64,000 bases of DNA from Cinclus cinclus. Taxonomy: Eukaryota; Chordata; Aves; Passeriformes; Cinclidae. Location of the stretch: NCBI RefSeq assembly GCF_963662255.1, contig NC_085046.1:18946809-19010808 (forward strand), given 5' to 3'. Positions 36,241 through 54,800 of this stretch are shown one piece after another. Position numbers and translations under genes: made by a program. Each line of letters begins with the position of its first letter. Within the stretch, counting starts at the first letter, position 1. The notes beneath the pieces were generated by a model, which worked only from the letters and a program-made list of their open reading frames with translations, searched no databases and had not been told where the DNA came from.

Positions 36241-39149
36241 CAAAACCTAGATGTTAAATGAGAAAGTCTGATTTACATTTGAATCGAGTGCTAGAGATTT
36301 CTAAAAAAACATGATCAGAAATGTGTTGTGAGACCAGGCTTTGTGTCTAGTCAGTTGTATTTATTTAATTGACTCTAACATCTGGCTTTCAATTATGTGA
36401 AGTCAAACTTTAGCAGTTACAAAGAGACAATCTTGTTTTAATTCTGTAACAAAAAGGCAGAAGAAGACTGATTCTTTCTGAGATCATTGTATTCAGCAAT
36501 CAGCTGATTCAGACCACTCACAAGAGAACTTCATAGCATATCCCTGCCTCACTGCAGAAGGTGGCAAACTGCCCTGTGTATTCAATTAGGTTTGACTAAG
36601 ATAAATGTCAGGGTTCTTTTTCCTCATTTCTAGAAGTTGCAAATGCATGAAGCAGCTGTCTTCAGTGTGATAAAGAGCTGACCTCAGGACCATGTTATTA
36701 TCTAAAGAGGAAGAAGAAGAGCAAAACTTGAAGCAAACTGCTTCTAAATATAAAAGATAGTCAGTGTATGACAATGATAATTGCTCAATGGCAAGTTTCT
36801 CACTAGGTAAAACTAATTTGGCCAAATGTATTTACTTTGAAATCACTTGGAACAAGTGGGGAAAATCTAAATGAAAAAAAAAAATCCCAATTTATTAAAC
36901 AAATTACACATACGTGCTTCTAAATGGAGGAACATTATTTCCTGAATCCTGACATATGAAGGATTCAGAAGATTTTCCTTTTCTGTTTGTTTTTTGAAAT
37001 GAACCCTGAACATCCTGTGAGCAGGCAATCAGCAAGAGAAGCAAAAGCTGTTTCATCCCAACTATTGCAAAATAGACTAAATGCTAAGATTTTTGAATCT
37101 AAGTTTCTGTCACATTGCACCATAATCCCTACAGGATTTTCCTTTGGAAAAGGTTATGAAATCAGAAACATGAAAACCTAAAGAGTATTGTTGCATAATT
37201 GAGCATTTTGATTTCATGAGACATTTCCAAATAAGAAAGGATCAAGACTGAACAAAAAATAATATAATAAATAGAAACTTTAGGAAAGAGCTTTCTATAA
37301 GTAAATATTTAAAATGTATTTCCATCAATATATTGTATATTTTCTTTCATGAAAAACTGTGTCTAATTTGTTCTGGAGAATAGAAGTATTAACTTGTCTT
37401 CCTGTTCTTAATTTTACGCAACTTGGGTAACCTGAATTTGCTATTTAATTTGCACTAACATCACTTTTCAAATGAGACTTGGGTAAATGAAAGATATGAA
37501 AAAAAACCAAAAAATCCCCTTCTCTTTACTAGCTATGTATGTTTGTGGATATGTCTTTGCTTCCCAAAATCCAAATCTTAGCATGACATTTGTTTTCAAT
37601 GTTTTATATTTCTGACTACTCATCATGGCTTTTGTTTTTATTTGTGGTTGCATCCTTATTTCATTGCTTCTCTATGTACAATTGATTTTCATGACTACAA
37701 CTTTCCTTAGTAGGTGTATACGTTCATTATGGCACTATCAATTTACCCATGTCCTACTTGTTCAGTAAATCCAAATGAAAATTCTTAAGGAAGAAGTTAA
37801 ATCAGTACCAATTTGCTTTGTTTGAGCCATTAATAATCTGCAGTGAATCAGCAGCTGCTATGTCAGCAATCCTCCCTCTGAGGTGGGGATTTCTGAGAGG
37901 AGCAGGAGAAAATGTAGGTGAAATGGAAACTGCTTTCTTCTCTTTTTATAAACTCTCTATACTTATGAATTGGTGTTTCCATCTTGTCAGTGTTTAGATT
38001 TTGTATTTCCGTCAAATCACATTCCAGATGCTTCCAAGTTTAGGCTGGAGCAGTACTGTCACTCCATTTTCATGACAACCTGTGGGATACTAAAACAATC
38101 CTCCCACTTTTAGTTTTTAAAGATAACTACCACCATCAACAGTAGCATCAAAAATCCAGTAACACAGAAATAAGAGTAGATCCAAAGTCAAACAGGTTTA
38201 GGAAAAACCCCAAGAAGAACCCTTTCAGTGTTCCTCACTGAACAACATTGTCCAGTGAGGAGGTAGGATTTACCTCCTTTGCCATATATGATACTGAACT
38301 GGAAAAGGTATCAGTCTAACAAGACATTATGTGATGCTGCATGCCACTTGCAGGGCTCCTCAAAAATTTATCATGCTTACTAGAAGCTAGTATTTTGAAA
38401 ACAAAACCAGATTCTGGAAAAAAAAAATGTCTCAACTACAAAAAGACCCCACCCTTTTTTCTTTAAATTTTGTGAAATATTGTTTGCTGTTGTACCACTC
38501 ATGATAAAATACTCTGTTTACAATTTAAAACAGATTATTTGTATTACAATAATAAGCTCATTGTAAAAATGAGAAGGAAAGAAGTAAAAAATAGAGGACC
38601 AGTTAACCTGTGGCTTTTCTAAAAAGAATAGGCAAGAATTCCACTTCTCTGAATGAATGATTACCCTGTAAAACCAATTGTTTTTCTAAAAAAATGAAAG
38701 AGAAAGTAATCTTTAGTGTTATCACGAAAAATAAAGAAACAAAATAATACAGTTTCTGTATTTTGGGCCAAATCAGCATATAAATACACAACTACAGAGA
38801 CAACAATATTTAATTATCTATTTATAATGACTACTTGCAATTTCAATCTTCACAGCTCAGCTAGCTAAAAGTTACATATTCAGTGAATTTAAAAACTGTT
38901 TAATGAAGATTTATTTCTAATGTGTAATATGATTGTTTAATTAAGTGAATGCAATTACTTTTTTTTTTTGCTAAAAGATAGAACCTTCTTACTATTAAGA
39001 CAATAATAAAAGTGCTCTCACTATGTTCTTTAGTACTAGTCAGTAAAACTGCTCTGAAATTTGGTATATTATGTTGAAAATATTTGTATAAAACAAAGGG
39101 AAAGTCAAGCATTGTATTATGTCCTTTCCAACCTAAACAATTCTATTTT

Positions 39150-39404
39150 CAGTAGGGCCTGCAGAAAAAGGGCCAAGAGTACTGGTTTTAAAGCAAAGAA
39201 GGGGAGATTCAGACTAGATATAAGAAAGACATGTTTTACAACTAATTTTGTGAAATGCTGAAATATGTTGCCCAGAGATGTGATAGATTCACAGTCCTGA
39301 GCAACCTGATCTAATTGAAGATGAAACCCCCCCATTGCAGAGGGGTTGGACTAGATGAATTTCACAGGTTCCTTCCAACCCAAACCATTTGATGATTTGA
39401 TGAT
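39150..39404 (+). mobile_element. CR1 fragment (3' end) with an abutting CR1 tail
   Basis: It reads 'gggcctgcagaaaaagggcc', 'gattcagactagatataaga', 'ctgagcaacctgatct' and 'ggttggactagatgaatttc', and ends 'caacccaaaccatttgatga' followed by a short tail repeat. Just upstream, 39119-39147 carries 'tgtcctttccaacctaaaca' and 'attctat', which is itself a CR1 3' end. Two CR1 pieces are therefore adjacent in the same direction. Confidence 0.8.
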
Positions 39405-39540
39405 AATTTAATATTTATTATATGTGAAGCTTAGTACATTTTGAATATGCTTCTTTAGTATTACACTTGTGCAGTTGGATGAGAATGAAAAGTATGTATG
39501 AAGAGTCTGGTTTATTGTTTTGGGTTTTTTTTCTTCTGTT

Positions 39541-39592
39541 CTCAGTGGTTTTTGTTTGTTTTTTTTTTGTTTGTTTGTTTTTCTTTCAACAA
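39541..39592. repeat. GTTT-rich simple repeat
   Basis: It consists of poly-T and GTTT units. It lies about 140 bp after the CR1 fragment that ends at 39404. Confidence 0.8.
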
Positions 39593-41449
39593 TAATACAG
39601 TCTTTGAAGCCTCATCCTTCTAGTTTAGTGTGTTAGAACCACAGTTTTCCCAGCTTGCTTGTTCTCCTTTACTCCTCTCCTATGTTTCCAGGAGTCTGTG
39701 GTCTCACTTTAAAGCAAAAATTAAACAAACACAAAGAAACACTGGACAAACAGTTGGGGAAAGCATACATATAATCAAAGAGATGATTTTGAAATCGAAG
39801 GATCAAAATTGCAGAAATTCTAGTTATTATTGCTCAAATTATCATGATTTCCTGGTGCAACCACAGTCCCTGATTGCCAGCACCAGCCACTTGGCTGCAC
39901 ATTGACTACAGAAGAGACCTCAGTCAGGACAAATAGGAGTCACATTTTGTCAAATGAGAGTGGCCATAGAATTTCAGATTAAAGCTCCATCTAGTCCTGC
40001 AGACAAAGAAAATATTCTTGAAATAGAAAGTACAAGATAAAAGTATTTGATATGCACCCTAATTATTCTCCTGACCAAATAGCAGAAACAAATGCAAGCG
40101 ACTTTCAAAGCTAACTCAAAAATTCAAATATCAAGCAGGACCAGGACAGCCATCAAGTTGTTTTGTTCAAGTGGGAATATAACCATCAGCCACCAAGCAC
40201 CACTGCCCTGCATTTACTCTCATACTCTCACTGAGAACAACCACCAGAACACCAACCAGTAATCTCATTCTGAAATACTGGGCACTCTTCACTGGCAAAT
40301 ACTGGCAACATCTCACTGATGGTATTGCAGTCATTATGCACCAGCCTAGAGAAGCTGTTTTCAGTAGCTTGAACAAAAAATTACAGCAACCTGATGCATC
40401 AACTTACTTACCCATTCCAATAAATACTGAAATTTTATCTAGACTTGCATCTGCTGCTTTCATTTCCACCAGGTCTACAGATATCTCTTCACAGAGGGAT
40501 ATCAGAGCTCACCTTCCCCTGCTACTGATCCCTCTTAGATTCATAATTTTGTAAAGACAGGGTGATGCCCTAAGTATTAACTGTATGTATATCTAAGCTA
40601 TACTAGTTCACACATGTAAAAACATACAGCATCAAAGGAACTTTAGAAGTACTAAATGTATAAAATTTACTACCTACTTTCAGTCTCTTCAAATAGTTCA
40701 AATGCTTTCTTTTGCCTAAACAGCTACTGCAAATTCACTTTTCCCATGCTTAACTGGAAGAAGCCTATACAGTTAACTACTTAACCCTACAGCATTAAAA
40801 CCACAGAAAAACTCAGCTGTTATCACCAGCAGAAATATTTTCTGGAAACGCTATTCTTTTCTATCAGTGTACCTCAGACTAACCTAAAATGAGCAGCAGT
40901 TTCAGCTCTTATAGGAACATGATGGAACAAATGAAGCTTTGAGACCTGTCCAGTCTATTATTTTTGTTAAACCAACATTCTCAGGGAGGCCAAAATAAGT
41001 TTTAAGCTCCAGACTCAGGTTTTGTTTTATAGAAACTAGAAATTAGAGCACAGTCATCTCACATGGGGGAAGATCAGAATCTATTTTCCCACAGAAAATA
41101 GTAAGGAAAGGATATGTTAACAAATGTTCTCCTTTGCTGCTGTGTCACTGAATAGCATTAGTCAAACCCAGTGACTTCTAAGAGCACTTTGATCCCCACA
41201 CAATTACCTCTGGCTATCTAGGAAGATTGTCACTTCTGTGGCAGGGCAGTATCTGTACTCTGCTCTTTTCAGGAGTCTCCTTGCTGTGCAACAAACTTCC
41301 TGCACTCTTGCACATTCTGCTTTTTCTCCTGAGATGTCCTGCAGTCTTGAAGAACAGTTGCTCTCAAGAGAGGAAGATATTTCTAGCTAAATTTATCACT
41401 TATTTTTCAGTTAATTTAGAGTAGGATGAGAGAACTAAAAGGCAAAAAT

Positions 41450-41610
41450 AAAAAAAAAAACCTAAATGTTTTTTTCATGAAAATTTCCTCTTTTTTCTGT
41501 TGGTTTGGAGGTTTTTTGGGGGTTGTTTGTTTTTGGTTTTTTGCTATTGTTTGGGGGCTGTTTCTTTTTTTTTTGTTGTTCTTGTTTGTTTTCTTTTTTA
41601 ATTTATTTCT
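41450..41610. repeat. T/G-rich low-complexity tract
   Basis: It is preceded by a 12-base A-run, then rich in TTTTT, GGTTT and TTGTT. It carries a 122-codon open frame of mostly Phe, Leu and Gly that has no plausible protein character. Confidence 0.75.
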
Positions 41611-43421
41611 CCCATGGGTACTGAAAATAGACGTATTTCTAAATTTTTTCATTATTTCAGGTATATGTTTGGGTTTTTTTTGGTCTTTTTATGGTCTTGA
41701 TGTGGAATTTCAAGAAGTAATGCAGAAGTTTATATTAGTAATGGTTAACTCTCCTGTTATTATTTGTATAATTAATTCCTTAAAAATATTATAAAGCCTT
41801 GAATGGTACTGATACCAGACTGTTGATCTGGCTATCTCTTTTCTTCTCTGTTTGTTGTTCTCCAGCCACTTCCCCTAAAGGCAGTTTTCAGAAAGCTTAT
41901 TGCAACATGCACTGTTGATATGGCATTCCTAAGTAGAGATGACCAATGTCCCCAAGACAAGCATGTACAGCTCTTGAAGTTATGTTAACCCACCAGTTAA
42001 GGAATTTTTGTTTCTGTGTCTTTGCCCTGATTGCCTTTGCATGACATCAGAATTAAATATGTTTCATACTGAATGCTGAAGGAAAGTACCCTATTTACTA
42101 GTTTAATTTACTATTTTAATTCCAGATGTCTTCCATTTCTGTGGATAAAATAGATTTGCTAGTTTGGGTTACTTTCTCTTGCAAGTATGAACAGAAGTTC
42201 AATTCTCATAAGTCTCCTGTATACTTAAAATCTCAATTGCTCCCCCAGAGCTTTGTCCCTACAAGCAATTTTATTTTTGATCAATGATTTAATCTACAAA
42301 TTGCAAACCTCCTATTGTAAATCCCTTTACTTTCTGCTAACTTTTCATTCTGCAATATTTCCCTGTGCTCTTTTGTCCCCTTTCTCACTTTACATGGTCA
42401 AAGAAATTTTGAAGCAGCCACCTTTTTATGAAATACCAAGATTCTTGCCATTCTCTGGCAAGAGACCATTCTCTGTTCTATTACAGTGGATATTTTTTGG
42501 GGAAATCTGCAGGTAATTAACAGTGTTTTCTGAGACCCACATTGAAATATCCTATATGAATGTCCCTATATTTTCTAAGAGTTTTATATATTACATTTCT
42601 TCAGTCAATAAACGATAAACCCATCTTGAAAGACAAAGCAGGCTTACTAATGTGCATTTCCTAGCAACTAGGAGACGAACCTCAGCATCTAATCTTGACT
42701 AAGAAAGCTACTGTGATAAAACAGTTCTTTAGTAATTTGGCAAACTGGCAAGCTCCACTGAAGCATGTGAAGGACAAAAGCATAATAACACATACCATCA
42801 CTTTCTTTGCATTTAGAAAGTCTCCTTTAATTAACCAAAGGGAAACAGAATGATATCTTGTGTAAATTAGTCGCTTCAGATAGCCTGAGACTCTTTCTAA
42901 TGGCTCATATATTCCACATCAGAATTGCATATGTCATTTTTTTTATCAGAGAATTTTTCCAGAAAAAAAAAATACAAGAATATTTTTTAATCCCATTTTT
43001 GTGGGGGGATAAGTGAAAAAACCCTTTCTTTTTCCAAACACCTAAAAGGATGATAAAGATGAGTATGTGGCCTGCTGTAAAATCTCATCTGAGGAATACA
43101 ACACCCTGCTGCACATAAGGCACAGAAATGTGTTTTGAAATGGTGATGTGAAACATGAGACAGAAAACTTAGGGTGTCAGGCCAACAGGTTGTCTAATGT
43201 ACTGACACATGAAAGTTACAGAAAATTATATATTGATAAATAACATTCTTTTTGAAATGTAGATTAACTCACTAAATGTAAATAAAAATAGTGTATACAT
43301 ACATAGACTTTTTAAAATACACTTCTACTGAAAATAATTTCAATCCCTGGGGAGCAAATAACCTGTTTCAACAGAAGCTTTTTCCAATCTCAAGCACAAG
43401 TCAATTGTCAATGAAACTTAC

Positions 43422-43488
43422 TGGCATAATGGAATGTCATCTTTGATGATGCATTTTCCTCCATTTTTGCAGTATTCTTCAGGACAAG
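43422..43488 (-). CDS. MALRD1: MALRD1 exon: first part of EGF-like domain
   Basis: This is a 67 bp exon, too short to stand out as an open frame. The acceptor is ...atgtttgcag and the donor is a consensus gtaagt. Entered in phase 1, it encodes CPEEYCKNGGKC, eight residues, then LC plus two bases of the next codon (phase 2 out). This is the first four cysteines of an EGF-like domain (C-x4-C-x4-C-x8-C) with the familiar K/R-N-G-G-x-C motif. The remaining two cysteines are on the exon at 7931-7849, 35.5 kb away. Together the spacing is C-x4-C-x4-C-x8-C-x-C-x8-C, a textbook EGF pattern. Its place right after the LDLa string fits the single EGF-like module near the MALRD1 C-terminus. Confidence 0.85.
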
Positions 43489-48896
<5,408 letters not shown>

Positions 48897-49169
48897 GGCA
48901 GCCAACTTCATCTTCACTGAAGAGGCAGTCAGGCACGCCATCGCACTGCAGGAGGGACAGGATACAGCCTTGGGAAGGACACAGGAACTCTGTGCCCTTG
49001 CAGGAGCCTGGAGACGTGGTGGGCATGTCCACGGGACAGTTCATTTCATCACTTCCATCCATGCAATCTCCAACGCCATCACACCGTGCAGCCAGGGACA
49101 AACACTGCTGCACATACGCACACGTGAACTCGTCACCAGGGCACGCGGGAGGGTGTGCATCAGCTGATC
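48897..49169 (-). CDS. MALRD1: MALRD1 exon: two LDL-receptor class A modules
   Basis: This is a 273 bp symmetric phase 1-1 exon with acceptor ...tttgtag and donor gtaagt. It encodes two tandem LDLa modules, each with six cysteines. Module 1 runs from the Cys of ACPGDEFTC to the Cys of SDEMNC and has the canonical calcium signature CDGVGDC-x-DGSDE. Module 2 starts SCKGTEFLC and reads CDGVPDCLFSEDEVGC. There the Asp normally two residues after the fifth Cys is Phe and the Ser before Asp-Glu is Glu, so its calcium site is non-canonical. A Thr/Ser/Pro linker (DMPTTSPGS) separates the modules. LDLa modules are small disulphide-rich, calcium-dependent ligand-binding domains. The exon sits directly after the MAM exon in the transcript and joins it as Gly-Ser-Ala-Asp-Ala. 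Confidence 0.9.
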
Positions 49170-51833
49170 CTACAAAAAGAAAAGGAAAGTTTAGGGATTC
49201 TATTCTTTCAGTAGTCATTCATACAGCCTTTGAGACAGACATAAGAACTGCTGGGAATGCAGCTGATTTTAGCTACTCAACTCTTTAAAAAAAAAAAAAC
49301 AAACACAACTTTCATAAAAACAAAGCTGCAAAGTGCAAAACACAGGATTAAAAACAAACATTTTGTCTCATGTTAACTCCATAGCTGTTGTTGCATCACT
49401 TTACTTCTAATACTCAAGTTTGTCATTCTATCACTTCTTTTGCCATGTACACATGGAAAGGTTAATACCAACATATTAATAAATCTAGTCTCTCACCCAC
49501 TATCTGGAAAGCCTTAAAATAAGCCTCAAGTTACATTTTGACGTTAAAATAAGAAAAAGATTTTCGTAGTGTAATAATAAAAAATTTTACTGATCTAATT
49601 TATTAACACTCTGACTCTTCAGCTTTTCAACTTGATGTGATAGAGAATTAAATTAAAAAAATACTAGGTAGATTTCCAGGATACAAGTAAAGAAAAATGT
49701 GGTTTTAGAATTTTGAACTTTAACTAATTCAGACAGCTGACAAAAAAATAAATGAATAAAATAAATAGATAAATAAATACATACAATATTCCATGCTTAC
49801 TTGCATTGCTGGAAGAAAATACTGGGGAAAGTTTTTGTGATCATGTATATAAATAAATTGTCCCAGATACTTAAGTCTTTCTCTTGTCCTATGAAAACCA
49901 TTGCAACTGAATTTTTTAGCAGAAGCATAAGATCTATTAATGGAAACTGATTTCTAAGGAGCTGGCTGTGCTAATTTTGTGTTCTTTATAACATTAGCAT
50001 CTCCCATGGAAGAAATGTGATGGATGCCTGTACTTTTTATACATGCAGGGAAAAGATAAAAATCTCCAGAATTTAGCTCCATACATTTAATCTTTCTAGG
50101 TCAATTTGCAGCAGCTGAGTAAAAAGTATAATATGATTGTTGGAGACAAGGTAAGACAAATCAATGTCACTTCCTCTGTAAAAGACAGGAGGAGTTTTGC
50201 TGTTGACTTGGGCTGAGGCAGAGGAGACAAGGGAGGGTGGGCTTCATCATGTCTTTTGAAATGGTGCAAGCACTGTTCTCTGACCTCAGATGTCCAATGT
50301 CACTGCTGCATTAAGGCATGACACTCTATATGGGAGTACACGAATTTTGGCATGATTTCATGAGTTTTAATCCACTGGTCATATCAGCATGTTTGTGTAT
50401 TCTGCAATACCAGACTGGCGTATTACAGCATGAGGACTTCGTTAAAATCTGCTCAGTTTCAAAGATACCTCCATCATAAATAACAATAGCTTTTTGTACA
50501 AATAAATGAACAGTTCAAGCATTCAGGTAAACAGAATACTAGCATTATTTTACCATCTGCTTGTGAAGCAGATATAAGGAGAAAGAGCTCAAAGTTCTGT
50601 GTAATATAGACTTTCTATAGGTTAGAAATTTTTGATTTTCATCTTGCCTTTATACCAAAAAATCATAATTTAAAAACTTCATACAATAGAATATGCCTGA
50701 TATTATTTCATGTCCCTAATATTATTAAATGAAATCATTCTACTAGAAAAATGTATTTAATTCACTGGATATAATGTAAACATAAAATAACAAAAATGGA
50801 TATTAACTCCATGAAAATAATAACCTAGTGATCTTTTGTCCTGTTTGTATTCAGAATTATGCCATGAATACCTCAAAGACGTGTACTTTTACACAGGATT
50901 TAAAAGACTATGGTTTCATATATGTTTTGTAAATGTGTTAGCTATTTATGGTACTTTAACAAGCCTGTGGAAGTTGGTTTTAGATATTGGTAATAGACAT
51001 TTAAATCACATAGTGGAGTGATTTTGTACAAATTAAAGGTATTAGAGATTTTCCATTTTTTTCTGCTTTGGTCCTATACTTTACCAGATAATAATAGTAG
51101 CCCATAAAGATGTTTGAATTTGATTTGTCATATAGAAACTGTAGATAAGGCCATGATTCTGCCAAGATAGTGATGAAATGTCATTTGGAGACCATATTTT
51201 TCTTTCCATTGATAGAGTGCTGCCAAATCTTGCAGTGAAGTAAAAAAAAAAAACAAAAAAAACTTTTTATATTTAGTTTGCACTTACTCTGGGAAAAAAA
51301 TTAAAAAGTATGATAATACCTTTTTTTTTTCTTTCTGTTATTTCAGACCCTTTCCTTGCAGTGCCTAGGGGGCATTTATGCACTGAAAATGACTTAAACT
51401 GCAGTAAGTTCTGCTTATGCACATTCTTTTGTCCTTGCATAGTCCTGTGTTAGCTTTTCTGTATTTGTTCTGATACTATGGAAATTAACCCCACACAATA
51501 TATTTGACTTTCCTGTGGTGGCCTGTTTATGTTGCATTTATAATACATTTGTGAACATTTCTGACCCAGTTTAATTTCCTGTTCGTTATGTGTTTACTCA
51601 CATGCTTCTACCCAAATTTGTTCTGTAAACTGTAATCCCCTCTTAAACTCAATATTTCTTGAATGTGTTGCTTGTTATGAATCTAGCCTTGAGTGCTGAA
51701 TTATTTTCAGGCTTTTGTAACCCTGATCAATTTACCCTTATGAGCCCAATCATATAATGAACTTATGCATGTAAATCATTCTGTGCTAAATTCAGTATTT
51801 AGAGAAATACTTTAATGCTTTTTTTGAAAGGGG

Positions 51834-51890
51834 ATTATTATTTTTCTATTATTATAATTATTTTCTATTATTATTTTCTATTATTATTCC
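51834..51890. repeat. TTCTATTATTA-like repeat
   Basis: It is several imperfect copies of a TTTTCTATTATTA unit in the 14.7 kb intron. Confidence 0.85.
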
Positions 51891-54800
51891 CTCTGGTTGT
51901 TAGAAAATAATTTGTGGGATGAAGTTCTTCATGACTTGCTTAAGAATTATATTAGAATGTGCAATATTCACCAAGGGCAGCAAAGATACGTCCAGGCTGA
52001 GTTAGGGGTAAGGTTAACCAGGGGTCTTATTGAGGTCTGTTTTATACTTGCACTACATTAAAATATCCAAAGTCATACCTGAAATAAGTAAAATCCTTTT
52101 AGATCAGAAAAGTGCATGAGATGAGAATGTACTTCAAAGAACATAGGAATGTCCCTTGCTTATTAACTCATGTTATATATTAATTAGTTCATTAGTTCAC
52201 GTGTTTGGTTTCAGATGCAATCGAAAAATTGTGCTCTGGATGACATTCTATAAGATGTCGTTATTGCCATGGTCTGCCAAAACTCTACCCCCAAGTTCAA
52301 TCTCTTTTTCTTTACATGAAGTACTTCAGAAATGCTTTTCTTCATTATAAATTAAACGTGCCTAGAAAAAACTTGAAAATTTATAAAAAAAATTAATTTA
52401 TACAAAGCTAACAACTAAAAAAAGCTAATTAAGAATATGCAAATGTAGAAAATAATTAATTCCAACTGAAAAGAAATCTCAAACAACATCAATGCAAAAC
52501 TAATTACATGTATTCAAAATCACAGTCTATGTAATTATTTATTTTAAGTTCATCATGGCAGTATCTGCTACTGACGTGTTTCCTTCTAAAAAGTGGGAAT
52601 TTCCATTCTGTTTCCTTGCCACTCTGAAGAATTTATCTAAGGTGTTAACACTACAATGTGGTCTGCAGTGAAAAACGAGCTGGCACTAATGAGAGATTCA
52701 TCAGAAACACCCTCCATGTGCTGACTCGCACAGCAGAGCACTCTCACAATTTAGCAATAAAAACTTAACTTTAAACTTATGCATATCTATGAACCTTATA
52801 TTTTCCTCTTGTAAAGATATATATGAAAGTTATTTAAGCAGCAGAACCTGAAGTGAAGCCTTTTCAATGCAAATTGTACCATTTGTGGCCCACACATCCT
52901 TTCTGTCACTTAATATTGTTTGATTCAACAATTGCCTGGTATGCCAAGAAAATGTTTCCCTCACCTTTTCTCAAATGCAGAAAAGATGTTCCCAAGGCAG
53001 CACTCATCTCCTGAGTGCCATGTGACTCATTTTCAGACCACATTCAGGAGTGCAGGAGACATTGTACAGGTTACTTTTTTTTTAAAAAAAGCAGTATCTA
53101 TTTGAAGCTGTTTAAGGATTTGGAGATAAATCTACTGAAAATGATGAGTTCTAAGGAAAACATTATAAAAGCTTTAGCTTTTTGTATCCAGGCTGCATGC
53201 TCACTGAAAAGCAGGACTAAAAATCCTCAAGAATTCAGTGTTTGCACATGGATGAAAAGCAAACTAAACAGAAACAATTTCAGCAAAAATAACCTCTGTA
53301 CTGCAAAGCACTGAACCTGAATATGGATCCACATGAAAAGCAGCAGCAAATTGTTGATGTTCCATTATAGCTAAAGAAATTATGACTTTTTAAGTAGAAA
53401 GCTGAGTACATGTCCTTATTTATTTTACTTTGCACTCAGTGTTTCATTTTGCACTTATTTTTACCTTGCATATGGCAAATAACCAAAATTAAAGGAAGGG
53501 TTTAAAAATGTGCATATAACATCTACTTCTATATAATAAAGAAGACATTTTAATTAGGTCCTAAAATGTGACATTTTAATTTGATCCTATGTCTTTTGAA
53601 ACTTACTCACACAGCTGTTCTGGCTGAGTTATTATCTATGGAGAAGAAGTGCTACTCACAAGCACCTCCACTGTTTTAAAAGAAGTTAAGTAGCTGAGGT
53701 AGATATAAAATACATAAAAATCAGACCAGTGTTTAATGCAAATAAAATTTGGCATGCACTGCTCCATGAATTGCAATAACTACAGCTGGATATACCTGTA
53801 TTTTATTGTTCTCAGATCAAATTGGTGCTTTTAAATCAATTTTTATTGCAGTGTGCTAGCCATCAAACCATGTTTATAATAAGTAGAGCTCACAAGCTGA
53901 TGATTTTGAAGAAAAGATCTTTACAATATGAAAACTCTTAAGTCAATAAGTGCTCATTGTCAAGGATGCAATTATATATTTGTGGGATAGGGATTTGTTA
54001 AAGGCTTACTGTTTTCTGATGAGCATTTTCTATACACTTATGCTTTGCTGTATTATCATCTTTGTCATCCATGGAGCATATGATCCTATTTCCTGACTGT
54101 AAAGAAGCTTCACAGGTTGGCGCTGCAAATATTTTGCTAACGAATCACAGGGATTCAGTCACAGAAAACCATAGAACAGCTATTACTCAAATGCTAATAG
54201 AAAATAAATGTTTGTATTACACAGTCATTATCACAGCAAGTAACACACAAACATGCTTAATTTGAATGAAGCAACACCTCCAGGCTATTCTCCTCTTTTG
54301 TGCCTTTCCTCTGCAAATACCAAGATTTCTGGTGCAGAGTAGGTTCCCATTTATATTCATGTATCACCTGTAACAGTGAATTTTACTTAAGACTAGTGGA
54401 CATTGGCACTAGACAAAACACCAGGGAGCATGACATAAAGTCACCACATAGGCTGTCAGGCAGCACTACCTCAGTTGTATCAGAGCTTGCTCGAAAGCCC
54501 ATTTAAGTAAATGGGATAACTTGATTTTAATGGGCCTTGCATCAGACCCTTAAAAAACTAACAACCTGTCTGCTATATTTGCATAAGTAATTTGCCTAGT
54601 AAATGTAATAAAAATTGTGGACCTATTAACTATAGCAAAAAGAGGTCAAAAATATCTCCCTCCAATAGATTTCATTAGACAAGAGTACAAATTAGTTACG
54701 GGCCCAATCCAGTGCATTAATTAATTTTAAATAGATGTCGGTCCTCAATTTCAGTTCAGTAAACATCAGATCAGGGCATGAAATCAACCCATTCAAGGCG

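Larger units (their letters stand above)
7932..43421 (-). other. 35.5 kb phase-2 intron inside the EGF-like domain
   Basis: It is defined by the donor at 43421 (gtaagt on the minus strand) and the acceptor before 7931. It separates the fourth from the fifth EGF cysteine. The supported contents are listed separately: a tandem duplication at 8.0 kb, the AAC-rich tract at 10.7 kb, a 23-base poly-A at 24.2 kb, the LTRs at 27.1, 31.8 and 33.0 kb, CR1 pieces at 27.9, 33.3 and 39.1 kb, and a TA repeat at 30.2 kb. No further exon-like frame with flanking splice sites and a recognisable domain was seen on either strand. The open frames inside are short and lack similarity to families I know. Confidence 0.75.
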
